64,000 nt of DNA, taken from the NCBI GenBank assembly GCA_036490515.1, contig DASXDU010000038.1, positions 248,001 to 312,000 on the forward strand. Reading direction: 5' to 3'. Of the stretch, positions 44,058 through 52,342 are shown one piece after another (the first letter of the stretch is position 1; every line of letters begins with the position of its first letter). The translations under genes and the position numbers were made by a program. The notes beneath the pieces are model-generated. The model was not told where the DNA came from. It searched no databases and was given only the letters and a program-made list of their open reading frames with translations. This DNA is from Palsa-1150 sp036490515 (lineage in GTDB: Bacteria; Myxococcota_A; Polyangia; Polyangiales; Polyangiaceae).

Positions 44058-45671
44058 ATGTCGAGCCCCCCCATCATCACGCATCCCTTCGTCATCGAGG
44101 AGGCGCTTCCCCTGTCGGAGTCGAAGCTCTGGACCCTCCAGCGGCAGATGTACATCGGGTTGGGCGTTCGCGCCTGGCGACGCTCGGGCACGCCGCACTA
44201 CGTCACCGACAACTCGTTCGTGGCACGGTGCTACGCGCGGGTGACGCTGACCCATTTGCGGAGCGTCCTCGCGGGCAACGCCGACGCGCGGCGAAAGGGA
44301 GCGTGCATCCTAGAGCTTGGAGCCGGGGCCGGTCGCTTCGGCTTTCACTTCTTGGAGCACTTCTGGTCCATGTGGCGAGATTCGGAGCTCGGCGCGGTGC
44401 CCGTCACGTACCTCATGACGGACCTTGCCCCGAACAACGTCGAATTCTACCGGAGGCACCCCGCCTTCGCGCCGTACGTCGAGCGCGGGCAGCTGGCATT
44501 CTCGGCCTGCGATGCCGAGGCCCCGGCCTCGCTTCAGCACGCCATGGAAGGGAGCGCGCCCGGCAAACGCGGTTGCCCGCTGGTCGTCTTCGCGAACTAC
44601 GTCTTCGACTCACTCAGGCACGACCTCTTCTATTGCGAGGGCGGGAGGCTCTACGAGGGGCTCGTATCGCTCAAGGGAACGGCGCCCGACGTCGACCAGA
44701 ACGACCCGCTCGCGACGCTCGCGCTCGAGGTCGCGCGCCGACCTGCCGAGACCCCGCCGTCCACGGACCCGGTATGGAACCGGATCCTGGACTCCTACCG
44801 CACACGCAACGGCCAGGGCGCCGTCTTGTTTCCCTCGAGTGGCTTGCGCCTGATCCAACGTCTCCGAGGGCTCGCGCCGGAGAGTCTCCTGGTCCTGGCG
44901 GCGGACGAGGGCTCTCCTCGAGCAGAAGTCGTCGCGTCCCGCGGGCCCAGATTCCTCACCAACGGCAGCCTCTCGCTCCCCTCGGTGCCCGTGAACTTCC
45001 ACGCCCTGGGAGAATACGCGGCGGCTGACGGAGGCCAGGCCCACTTCGCTAGCCACGAAGCCGATGGCTTCTGCATGGCGGCGCTCGTCTGGGACGGCGC
45101 CGGTCGCGACTGCGGGGCCACGCGGGAAGCGTTCCGCGACGTCATGGATTTGTTCGGGCCAGCGGAGTTCTTTTCGATCGTGAAGTCCCTCGAGAGGACC
45201 GCGTCGGATCTCACGTGTCAGGAGATGCTCGCCCACCTGCGATGGAGCGCATGGGACCCGCAGGTTCTCCATACTCTGCTGCCGAGTCTCAGAGAGCGCC
45301 TGCCCGCCGCCCCGCCGACGGAGATCGCCGCGTGGCGCGACGCGATGGCTCGGGTGTGGTCTCTCTACTATCACTTCGACGCCGAGGAGGGCGACCTGGC
45401 GTTCGGCATCGGGGCGACCTTTGCGCGCTTGGGCGAGTGGAAAGCGGCGATCACCTTCTTCGAGCGATCGCGCCAGCTGTGGGGCGACGATGGCAATACG
45501 CTGTACAACCTCGGTGTCTGCCATGCTCGGCTCGGCGATCGCCCTGCGGCGCTGGCGTGCGTGGAGGGCGTGCTCGCCGCCAAGCCGGACCACGAGCAGG
45601 CTCTCAAGCTGCGACGCGAGCTCGGTACCAAGAGCGAACCCGTGAGGCGCGCATGGCTGCGGACCCCGTGA
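44058..45671 (+). CDS. MidA/NDUFAF7-like methyltransferase with TPR tail
   Basis: A 537-residue protein. The first ~330 residues resemble SAM-dependent methyltransferases of the MidA/DUF185 type: CILELGAGAGRFGFHFLEHF, YLMTDLAPNNVEFYRRHP, VVFANYVFDSLRHDLFYC and LYEGLVSL. MidA relatives methylate arginine in respiratory complex I subunits, but this diverged version in a glycan island may have another protein target. Residues about 430-520 hold TPR-like units (FARLGEWKAAITFFERSRQL, LYNLGVCHARLGDRPAALAC). The last 19 bases overlap the start of the NodZ-like gene, so the two are translationally linked. Confidence 0.72.
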   Translation: MSSPPIITHPFVIEEALPLSESKLWTLQRQMYIGLGVRAWRRSGTPHYVTDNSFVARCYARVTLTHLRSVLAGNADARRKGACILELGAGAGRFGFHFLEHFWSMWRDSELGAVPVTYLMTDLAPNNVEFYRRHPAFAPYVERGQLAFSACDAEAPASLQHAMEGSAPGKRGCPLVVFANYVFDSLRHDLFYCEGGRLYEGLVSLKGTAPDVDQNDPLATLALEVARRPAETPPSTDPVWNRILDSYRTRNGQGAVLFPSSGLRLIQRLRGLAPESLLVLAADEGSPRAEVVASRGPRFLTNGSLSLPSVPVNFHALGEYAAADGGQAHFASHEADGFCMAALVWDGAGRDCGATREAFRDVMDLFGPAEFFSIVKSLERTASDLTCQEMLAHLRWSAWDPQVLHTLLPSLRERLPAAPPTEIAAWRDAMARVWSLYYHFDAEEGDLAFGIGATFARLGEWKAAITFFERSRQLWGDDGNTLYNLGVCHARLGDRPAALACVEGVLAAKPDHEQALKLRRELGTKSEPVRRAWLRTP

Positions 45672-46372
45672 CCTTCAACGCGATCGGGGGGCTCGCGAAC
45701 CGCCTGCGTGGCATCTTCAGTCGCTATTCACCCGGCATGAAGGTCGTCTGGACGAGGACATGGGACATCGCCGGGGCACACTTCCTCGACGTCTTCGAGC
45801 CCGTGGACGGCATCGAGTTCATCGGGCATCCGGGCGGGCACGTGGACGAAAGCTGCGGCGCTTCGGACAGTCCCGAGAACTGGCACCGGCACTACGCGCT
45901 GCTGCAACCGATCGAGCCCCTGCGCCAGAGGATCGAGCAGGCCTGCGAGAAGCTCGGTGACTACGTCGCCATGCACGTCCGAAGAACCGACCACGTCAAG
46001 CTGGCCATCGTGCTGGGGCGGTACACCAAGGACGAGGAGTTCATTGCTTGGGCGCAGGCCCGTCCCGGGAAGGTCTTCATCGCCACGGACAATCTCGAGA
46101 CGCGTTGGATCATGATCCGAGCGCTTCCAGAGCGTTTCGCCTGCCAGGGCAACATGGTGCGCTCGGCGGCGACGCAGCATTATTCACGTCGTTACAACTC
46201 GCTCGGTGACGCCGTAGTCGACCTGTTCGTGTGCGCCCGTGCACGCGAGTTCATGGGCAGCGCGCACTCCTCCTTCTCCGAGCTCGTAGTGGCCCTCCGA
46301 GCGCACCATTCGACCGCAGCCGCCGTGAGCGAACACGAAGCGCCCGTCGCCGCGGAGAGCCGCACGGAATGA
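45653..46372 (+). CDS. NodZ/fucosyltransferase-like glycosyltransferase
   Basis: A 239-residue protein with NAIGGLANRLRGIFSRYSPG at the N-terminus and HVRRTDHVKLAIVLGRY in the middle. The GGLxNRL plus HxRRxD pattern is that of the GDP-fucose-using NodZ/FUT fold. The C-terminal FMGSAHSSFSELV segment matches the donor-binding SSFS region of such enzymes. Probably adds fucose or a related deoxysugar to a surface glycan. It overlaps the preceding MidA-like gene by 19 bases and the next glycosyltransferase by 4 (ATGA). It is the intact paralog of the interrupted gene at 40536-42071. Confidence 0.65.
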   Translation: MAADPVTFNAIGGLANRLRGIFSRYSPGMKVVWTRTWDIAGAHFLDVFEPVDGIEFIGHPGGHVDESCGASDSPENWHRHYALLQPIEPLRQRIEQACEKLGDYVAMHVRRTDHVKLAIVLGRYTKDEEFIAWAQARPGKVFIATDNLETRWIMIRALPERFACQGNMVRSAATQHYSRRYNSLGDAVVDLFVCARAREFMGSAHSSFSELVVALRAHHSTAAAVSEHEAPVAAESRTE

Positions 46373-47136
46373 GCGCGCGGGGCATCCGCCCGATTCACGT
46401 GACCGTGACGTCGACCGCCGCCGCCGTCTCTCCGGAGACCGTTGGTCGGTGCGTACGCTCCGTGCTCGCCCAGACGTACCCGCACCGCCGACACGTCTAT
46501 GTTCTCGCCGATGCGACCGACGATCTGGCGGGACTCGACCTTTCCGCGCATCCGGCCGTCGAGCTGCGGAAGGGCGTGTACCCGAAGGCCCCCGAGCTCG
46601 CGAACCTGTGGCCCCTCTGGCAGTCCTTGCCGGACGAAGAGGTGATCGCCTGGGTGGATGGCGACGACTACCTGGCGACCCCGTACGTGCTCGAGATCGT
46701 GGCACGCGCGCACGCCGCGGGGGCGCTCGCGACATACGGCCAGTTCATGTGGATGGATGGCTCAGTTGGGTTCGCCGCCCCCGTCGGCGACGAGCCCCGG
46801 CGCGAGCCCTGGCGCGCCACGCACCTCAAAACGTTCCGGGCCGGGCTGGTGAAACGTATTCGCGAGCAGGACCTCAAGACTCCGGACGGCAAGTGGACGT
46901 TCGTGACCGATCAGCCGGTCATGCTGCCGATCCTGGAGCTCGCCGGGCCGCGTGCGAGGTTCATCCCGAACATCCTCTACGTGTACGCCGTGCCCAACCT
47001 CCAGGCGGACCTCGCGCGACACGATCCCGAATACATGCGACGACAGCACGCGGAGATCCACCGCGTGCGCGCGCTCCCGCCGTACCAGCGGCTCGGTGCC
47101 GAGGAGTGCGACCAGATCGCCGCGGCTTCGCCGTAG
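46369..47136 (+). CDS. GT2-like glycosyltransferase (intact acid motif)
   Basis: A 255-residue GT-A enzyme. It has an N-terminal VTVTSTAAAVSPETVGRCVR, YVLADATDDL, and the metal/donor motif AWVDGDDYLAT with Asp97-Gly-Asp99-Asp100. There follow ATYGQFMWMDGSVGFAAPV and RATHLKTFRAGLVKRI, the acceptor side of the fold. It is the last gene of the MidA-NodZ-GT operon, and its ATG overlaps the previous stop. The stop is 2 bases from that of the convergent tssG, so the glycan island abuts the T6SS cluster directly. Confidence 0.8.
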   Translation: MSARGIRPIHVTVTSTAAAVSPETVGRCVRSVLAQTYPHRRHVYVLADATDDLAGLDLSAHPAVELRKGVYPKAPELANLWPLWQSLPDEEVIAWVDGDDYLATPYVLEIVARAHAAGALATYGQFMWMDGSVGFAAPVGDEPRREPWRATHLKTFRAGLVKRIREQDLKTPDGKWTFVTDQPVMLPILELAGPRARFIPNILYVYAVPNLQADLARHDPEYMRRQHAEIHRVRALPPYQRLGAEECDQIAAASP

Positions 47137-47138
47137 CC

Positions 47139-48287
47139 TTACGGCGGGTCTCCGGGTTGGGAAGACGGGGCTTCTGGTTGGGAAGACGGGGCTTCGGGTG
47201 GGGAAGACGGCGAGACGGAAGAAGGCGACTCGAAGTCGTCCGCTGGCGCGATCTCCGGCACCGCTCCGTCCACCCCCAGCAGCACCCGCGCCCGCATCAT
47301 CTGATGCGTCCCGCTGACGGGCAGCCGCGCGCTGCTCCCGAGGGTGCTCGCCTTGGGGTTCCCAAGCTGGAACGCCGTCGTGTTCCCCGCCCCGAGGAGA
47401 ACCTCGAGCTCCGCCTCGACGTGCGGCGGCAGGAACTGCTGCACGACGTCGCGAAAGGCGTCGTGGCGGGATCCGCCGGGCAGCAGCGAGTCGAACATCT
47501 CCTGGTCGACCGGGCCGACCGTGATCCGGAACCTGCCGGATCGATCGATCACCGTCTTGCCGATGGAGAAGCTGAAGCCGAGCTGGTGCTTCTGCCTGCC
47601 GATGAGGACACGGTCGTCGGTCGCGACGGTCACCTTCCGCGCGACGAACGGCTCCATGCGCAGCCCTACGCCCTCCGGGAGGGCGCGCTCGAGGATGATG
47701 TTGAGCATGCGCGACGAGCGCGTACGCGTGGCCAGGAGCGGCGCCATTCCGAGGAGCTCGAGGGCGCCGAGGCCTCGCTCATGCACGGCCCCGCCGATGT
47801 CCACGCCGACGAAAGAGAGCATCTTCCGCGAGAAGACGTCCGAGCCGTCGGACTTGAACCCGACCGTGAACCGGTACTTCTTCCACGTGCGGTAGAAGAG
47901 GCTCACGAGGCGGTGGTGGAAGAGATCGTAGAACGCGCGGAGTGAAGTCTGGTCCTGGGCCTCCGCGCGCAGGACGTCCTCGGCGAAGACGGTGGCCATC
48001 GGCGACGACGACCCGGTGAGACCGAGGAACGTCGTCGTCATGATTGCGCGCGTCGTCCCGTTGACCTTCTTGACCTGGATGCCGGCGACGTCGCTCGCGT
48101 GGAAGATGAGCTGCGGATCGTGCTGGAAGCGCACCGGCTCGGCGCTCGGCGGCCCGAGCTCGCCCACGGGCACAGTGTCGGGGATGAGCCTGTGCAGCAA
48201 GTGCACGGCCTGGAAGAACCCGAACCGAGAGCCTTCGCTCTCGATGAAGTTCACAATATGGTCGTGTTCCCGCTGCGCGGAGGCCAT
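47139..48287 (-). CDS. tssG: T6SS baseplate protein TssG (VasB)
   Basis: A 382-residue baseplate wedge protein that pairs with TssF. Landmarks are FGFFQAVHLLHRLIPD, VRFQHDPQLIFHASDV, TTTFLGLTGSSSPM and FYDLFHHRLVSLFYRTWKKY. The C-terminus is unusual: a Pro/Ser tail with tandem PEAPSSQ units encoded by a 21-bp DNA repeat. The start is either ATG 48287 or GTG 48326; I prefer ATG as it fits the family start. Both overlap the end of tssF. Order on this strand is hcp, tssE, tssF, tssG. Confidence 0.92.
   Translation of the reverse strand: MASAQREHDHIVNFIESEGSRFGFFQAVHLLHRLIPDTVPVGELGPPSAEPVRFQHDPQLIFHASDVAGIQVKKVNGTTRAIMTTTFLGLTGSSSPMATVFAEDVLRAEAQDQTSLRAFYDLFHHRLVSLFYRTWKKYRFTVGFKSDGSDVFSRKMLSFVGVDIGGAVHERGLGALELLGMAPLLATRTRSSRMLNIILERALPEGVGLRMEPFVARKVTVATDDRVLIGRQKHQLGFSFSIGKTVIDRSGRFRITVGPVDQEMFDSLLPGGSRHDAFRDVVQQFLPPHVEAELEVLLGAGNTTAFQLGNPKASTLGSSARLPVSGTHQMMRARVLLGVDGAVPEIAPADDFESPSSVSPSSPPEAPSSQPEAPSSQPGDPP
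47155..47211 (-). repeat. 21-bp tandem repeat in the 3' end of tssG
   Basis: The unit GGTTGGGAAGACGGGGCTTC plus one variable base is present twice, with a partial third copy. It encodes the Pro/Ser tail of TssG. Such repeats vary in copy number by slippage and would lengthen or shorten the tail without a frame change. Confidence 0.8.
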
Positions 48288-50002
48288 TTCATCTCGATCT
48301 TGGAACGAAGGGTTCGGAACGTGCACTCGGCGAACGAGTTGATGGAGACGTGCTCCGCGAAGATGCGCTCGAGGATACCGGCGAAGACGAGCATGTCACC
48401 CTCCCCGCCGAAGCCGTCCTCGTCGAAATCGACGTCGACTCCGACTCCGCGTATCGCCGCACCCCTGTAGAGGCGCTCGACGCCGCGCAGGCGGACGTCC
48501 TTGATCGCATTCACGCGAAGCTCATTGGCTCGGGCGGCCTGCTGATCCACCATTGCGTGCAGGTTGTAGACGTCCACCACCGCGCGCAGGACGGGCACCT
48601 CGGTGAGCGATCGGAGCCCGATCGCCGAATGAGCGATCGCTCGCCACTGGAGATCTTTGCCCAAGGGCGGCGGGACGTGGGGCGTCATCGCCGAAATGTT
48701 CGAGAAGTTCGCGAACGCCGGCGAGCTCGCGGTGTGGACGCTGACGTCACCCGGGCGGACTGCACCCGCCACCGCGCGATTTGTCGCGAGGAGCTCGATG
48801 GAGATGGTCTCCGCGTCGAGGATCCGGCCGGACCCTTCGGGCGACCCGAAGGAGATGAGCATGTCCGCGCCTTCGCGCGTGACGCTCGGGGAGAGATGCG
48901 TCGTGTAGAAGCCGTGCGGCGAACTCGCTGCATGCGAAAACTCGAAGAAGGGGGGAATCGTCACGCGAGCACCGGAGCCGCGGAGGATCGCCGTGACGTT
49001 CTGGATCGCGTACACCTCGCCGTGGCTGACGGGCAGGCCCGCGGCTCGAACCACGAACCGATCCCGTGCCGCGGACAGGCGAATGGGTTCGGCCGTGGTC
49101 TCGAAGACGTTGATGATCGGAACGCAGTTGAGCCTCACGTTGTCCGCCGTGACCCGCGAGCCATGCGGCATGGGAGCGGAAAGACGGAAGTTCAGGGTCC
49201 CTCGGGGCGATTCCCGGTCGAGTTCACCGAACCGTCGGACGTTTTGCACGTCGACGAACGCAAACTTCGCCGGGAGCACGTAGTACTCCTCGAGCAGTCG
49301 ATACCCCGGAAAGACGTGGCGGCCCAACGGGAGGAGCCCCTCCGCATCATCGAATCCCACCCACTGGACCGAGCCCGCGCCGAGGGACAGCTCTCGGCCG
49401 ACGCGGCCCGCCGGCGAGAGCGAGACATCCCCCAGCCTCTGGAGCACCCGGAATAGAAGCGCCGATACGACCCCGCTGTCGCCCGTGAAGTGGAGGCGAA
49501 GCGTGTCGGGGAGCGCCAGCGCGAGCGGCTTTCCGTTGAGGGTCCTCAGGGTGATGGCGATGGTCTGGCGCCCTCCAGGGTGCACGTCGATCCGGGCCTC
49601 CTCGACGGCGAGGGGCGACAGTCGGCAATCCGTCGTCGATCGGAAGGTGCAGGGCGTCCCGTCCACCGGGACCGATCCGAACTCCGTCCCTGCTTTCACG
49701 ACCTGCGTTTCGCGCATCGCGTTCGGCATCGGCGTGATCGCGAGGATCGACGCGCTCGGCAAGGGCCGCATCAGGTGCGGGAAGAGCAGGAGCCCCACCG
49801 ACTGGAGGAACTCCGGCATCTCGTCGTCGAGCTTCTGCCGGATGCGCCCCGTGAGGAACGCGACGCCCTCGAGCAACCTCTCGACGTCCGGATCGACCCC
49901 ACGGTCCGCCAGCAGCGGCGCCAGCGTGGGGTACGCCTGCGCGAACTCGCGCCCTTGCTCGCGGAGGTACGCGAGCTCGTCCTGGAAGTATTTGTTGAAC
50001 AT
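48251..50002 (-). CDS. tssF: T6SS baseplate protein TssF (VasA)
   Basis: A 583-residue protein of full family length. It opens with MFNKYFQDELAYLREQGREF, then AYPTLAPLLADRGVDPDVER and LLEGVAFLTGRIRQKLDDE, the highly conserved TssF start. Towards the end are a RGxEVxL-like segment and ERIFAEHVSINSFAECTF. TssF, TssG and TssE with TssK make the baseplate on which the Hcp tube and sheath polymerise. It lies 31 bases after tssE and overlaps tssG. Confidence 0.95.
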   Translation of the reverse strand: MFNKYFQDELAYLREQGREFAQAYPTLAPLLADRGVDPDVERLLEGVAFLTGRIRQKLDDEMPEFLQSVGLLLFPHLMRPLPSASILAITPMPNAMRETQVVKAGTEFGSVPVDGTPCTFRSTTDCRLSPLAVEEARIDVHPGGRQTIAITLRTLNGKPLALALPDTLRLHFTGDSGVVSALLFRVLQRLGDVSLSPAGRVGRELSLGAGSVQWVGFDDAEGLLPLGRHVFPGYRLLEEYYVLPAKFAFVDVQNVRRFGELDRESPRGTLNFRLSAPMPHGSRVTADNVRLNCVPIINVFETTAEPIRLSAARDRFVVRAAGLPVSHGEVYAIQNVTAILRGSGARVTIPPFFEFSHAASSPHGFYTTHLSPSVTREGADMLISFGSPEGSGRILDAETISIELLATNRAVAGAVRPGDVSVHTASSPAFANFSNISAMTPHVPPPLGKDLQWRAIAHSAIGLRSLTEVPVLRAVVDVYNLHAMVDQQAARANELRVNAIKDVRLRGVERLYRGAAIRGVGVDVDFDEDGFGGEGDMLVFAGILERIFAEHVSINSFAECTFRTLRSKIEMKWPPRSGNTTIL

Positions 50003-50033
50003 GTCCGCTCGACCGGTCGCCCCCTGCGATGGG

Positions 50034-50447
50034 TCAGCGGATAGTAAGCCTTCTCGTGGGGTCGAGGGCAGTTTCGAACTTCACCGTCGTCTTCGACCCC
50101 TCCACCACGGCCCGGGCACGCACCTCGAACTTCAGCGTGAGGTCGATGGTGTCGTTCGGCACGTGGACCACCTGCACGTTCTGCAGGCGAGGCTCGTACG
50201 ACTGGATCGTGTGCCTCAGGCTCTGCGCCATGATCGTGATCGCGTCCGGGAAGAGGTACACCATCTCGCTGACGCTCGCGATCCCGTAGTCGGGGCACGT
50301 CAGCGCAGACCCCTGCCGGGTGCTGCACATCTGCACGAGGTTGTTGAGGATGCTGTCGCGGACCTCAGCCTCGGAATAAGCCGCTCGCGGCCGGGCCAGT
50401 TCGGGCCGCCGGATCCGCGCGAGAAGTGAAGCACCGCCTCCGGGCAT
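50034..50447 (-). CDS. tssE: T6SS baseplate protein TssE (gp25-like)
   Basis: A 137-residue gp25/lysozyme-fold baseplate subunit. It has RDSILNNLVQMCSTRQGSAL, the TssE hallmark YG(I/L)ASVSEMVYLFPDA, and IQSYEPRLQNVQVVHV, where gp25 proteins place the ExR motif (here EPRL). It connects the baseplate to the sheath. The start lies 74 bases after the hcp stop; the in-between bases contain no clear promoter. The ATG at 50447 follows the CGAATG context; a slightly later start would also give a complete domain. Confidence 0.9.
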   Translation of the reverse strand: MPGGGASLLARIRRPELARPRAAYSEAEVRDSILNNLVQMCSTRQGSALTCPDYGIASVSEMVYLFPDAITIMAQSLRHTIQSYEPRLQNVQVVHVPNDTIDLTLKFEVRARAVVEGSKTTVKFETALDPTRRLTIR

Positions 50448-50521
50448 TCGGTCCGCCTGGGCTGCGCCCCCGTCCGCCCGATTCGTGCGGCGGGGGCGTC
50501 AGCTTGCAACGGAGTCGCGAA

Positions 50522-51028
50522 CTACTTGTTGCCCAGCAGGCTGTCCGTGAACACGGTCTTCGCGACGACGTTCGTCTGCGTGATGCTCTCGAAGACGAAC
50601 TCGATGCGCTCGTAGTCGTGGAGCTGGAACTGCTGGCCACCCGTGCCGATGATGTTGCCCTGGAAGTGCTGCATGTTCGTCAGGATGACGTTGGTGAAGT
50701 CCCACTGGTAGAACTTCTGCGGCTTGCCGCCGGTGTCGATCTTGTTCATGACGAACGAGACCGTCTTGCCGGTGTCGCCGGTGGAGCAAGCCTGGAACCA
50801 CTTCGGGCTCGTCTCGTCGATCAGCTTGAAGAAGGCGAACGGCTTGTAGCTGCGGCGGCCGGTGACGACCATGCGGCTCGGATCGGTGGGCACCTGCATC
50901 CCGAACTCGACGCCGTGGCACTCGATGCCGGTCGAAAAGTCGAGGTCACCCTCCTTGCGTTTGCTGGTGCCCTTGATCGCACCAACCGTCGTGAACTGGG
51001 ACGTGCACAGGATCAGATTCTCAGCCAT
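50522..51028 (-). CDS. hcp: T6SS tube protein Hcp (TssD)
   Basis: A 168-residue Hcp, which forms hexameric rings stacked into the inner tube. It has FTTVGAIKGTSKRKEGDLDF at the N-terminus, the strand GIECHGVEFGMQVP, then RRSYKPFAFFKLIDETSPKW and the late YERIEFVFESITQT typical of the family. No effector domain is attached. A GGGAGG site lies 9 bases before the ATG. It is the first gene of the minus-strand T6SS operon. Its upstream region contains a 16-bp perfect palindrome at 51157-51172. Confidence 0.95.
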   Translation of the reverse strand: MAENLILCTSQFTTVGAIKGTSKRKEGDLDFSTGIECHGVEFGMQVPTDPSRMVVTGRRSYKPFAFFKLIDETSPKWFQACSTGDTGKTVSFVMNKIDTGGKPQKFYQWDFTNVILTNMQHFQGNIIGTGGQQFQLHDYERIEFVFESITQTNVVAKTVFTDSLLGNK

Positions 51029-51156
51029 GGCGTAACGCCTCCCTACAGTCTGCGTTTGAGTTGATCGTCGTCGCTTTGTGAAACGCGCCGCGCTCCCCCC
51101 GAGGACGGGAGGGGGACGGATTGTCTCTCTTCTCGTGTCGCCGCGCCAGACCGACG

Positions 51157-51172
51157 CTGCCAAACTTGGCAG
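51157..51172. promoter_or_regulatory. 16-bp perfect palindrome upstream of hcp
   Basis: CTGCCAAACTTGGCAG is a perfect dyad at 129 bases upstream of hcp and 91 bases upstream of the divergent lipoprotein gene. It looks like a regulator operator or a small cruciform. No sigma-54 type -24/-12 pair with correct spacing was seen next to it. Confidence 0.5.
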
Positions 51173-51263
51173 GACGTTGCCGCCGCGGATACTGTAAGTG
51201 CGCACGGACCACCTCGTCGTCACGGTCCTCAAACGGGTGACCACTCCTTCCTGGGCCCTCCCA

Positions 51264-52286
51264 ATGCTCTCAAGCCGACGATTCGCATGGCTTTTTCCCT
51301 GCGCGCTCCTGTGCGCTGCGAGCCCGTGGGGGTCGCTGGGGTGCGAGGGCACCGAGCGGCCTGCGCGGACCGAAGACGAGGCCCGCGCCATGGCGCCCGT
51401 CCCCGCGTGCATCATGCCGCTGGCCGCGCGGGGCCAAGGGGGCGGGACGATGCGGAGCCTGACCGAGGACCAGTACTGGCAGGCGGTCTTCCCCGCGTAC
51501 GACGCCACCAACCACACCCTCGCCGTGGATGCGCTCCTCTGCACCGGCGCGAAGGGCTTCGACGATCCGGTGTACGCGGGCGGCACGACCCGCGGGACGC
51601 CCATCACCGTGCAGGCCGAGGACATCGTGCTCGGGAACGGCGGCGATCACGTCCGCATCGCCTGGCTGCGCACCCATCGCTGGCCCGACGGCAGCGAGGC
51701 CGGTCCCCTGGCCCTCGTGCGCGCGAAGGAGGCGTACGCCGAGGTGTATGCCATCGGCGCGTACAGGCGCTCCGTCGGTCAGCCGGTCTTCCAGGTCGAG
51801 CGCCTCGGCACGGAGGTGCTCCTCTCGGCGACCTCGGACGGCTGCCACGGCCAGCCGGCGACCGCCCCCTGCGAGAAGAACATCGACCTCTTCCTGCCCA
51901 AGTTCGGAAAGCTCGAACGGCTCGTGACCATCTCCACCCTCAAGCGCGCGTACGCAGCAGGGTCGGAGCCCGGCATCGGCGGCCAGATCGAGTACGAGCT
52001 CACCGCTTCGCCGCAGTACACGGCAGACGGCATCCACGTCTTCGAGCAGGTCCAGGCGAAGGACTCCGTCGGGCGCGTCGTCCACAAGACGGAGCTCGAG
52101 AGGACCTTCCTCCTCCACGACGGGACGCTCGACCAGGACGGCGACTCTCTCTGGGCCCGCGTCTACCCGAGCGCCGCCCCGAGCGCGTCGTCCAGCGCGG
52201 CGGGCAGCGCCGCGGCCGCCGCCGCGGCCGCCCCCACGACGACTGCTGCGCCGAAGTCCGCGCCAGCGCCGACCAAGCAGCCGTAG
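51264..52286 (+). CDS. Predicted lipoprotein of unknown function
   Basis: A 340-residue protein. The N-terminal RRFAWLFPCALLCAASPWGS leads to a lipobox SLGC with Cys27. The mature domain is strand-rich (HVRIAWLRTHRWPDGS, VYAIGAYRRSVGQPVFQVER) with a Cys pair near DGCHGQPATAPCEKN. The last ~40 residues are low-complexity Ala/Ser/Pro. The frame extends to 51198, but the signal peptide fixes the ATG at 51264. It is divergent from hcp, with about 235 bases between. No family is recognised. Confidence 0.65.
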   Translation: MLSSRRFAWLFPCALLCAASPWGSLGCEGTERPARTEDEARAMAPVPACIMPLAARGQGGGTMRSLTEDQYWQAVFPAYDATNHTLAVDALLCTGAKGFDDPVYAGGTTRGTPITVQAEDIVLGNGGDHVRIAWLRTHRWPDGSEAGPLALVRAKEAYAEVYAIGAYRRSVGQPVFQVERLGTEVLLSATSDGCHGQPATAPCEKNIDLFLPKFGKLERLVTISTLKRAYAAGSEPGIGGQIEYELTASPQYTADGIHVFEQVQAKDSVGRVVHKTELERTFLLHDGTLDQDGDSLWARVYPSAAPSASSSAAGSAAAAAAAAPTTTAAPKSAPAPTKQP

Positions 52287-52342
52287 GCCAGCGGCAGGAG
52301 TACGCCGCCGGAAGCCGACCCGGGCCGCAGTCGCAGCGCTCG

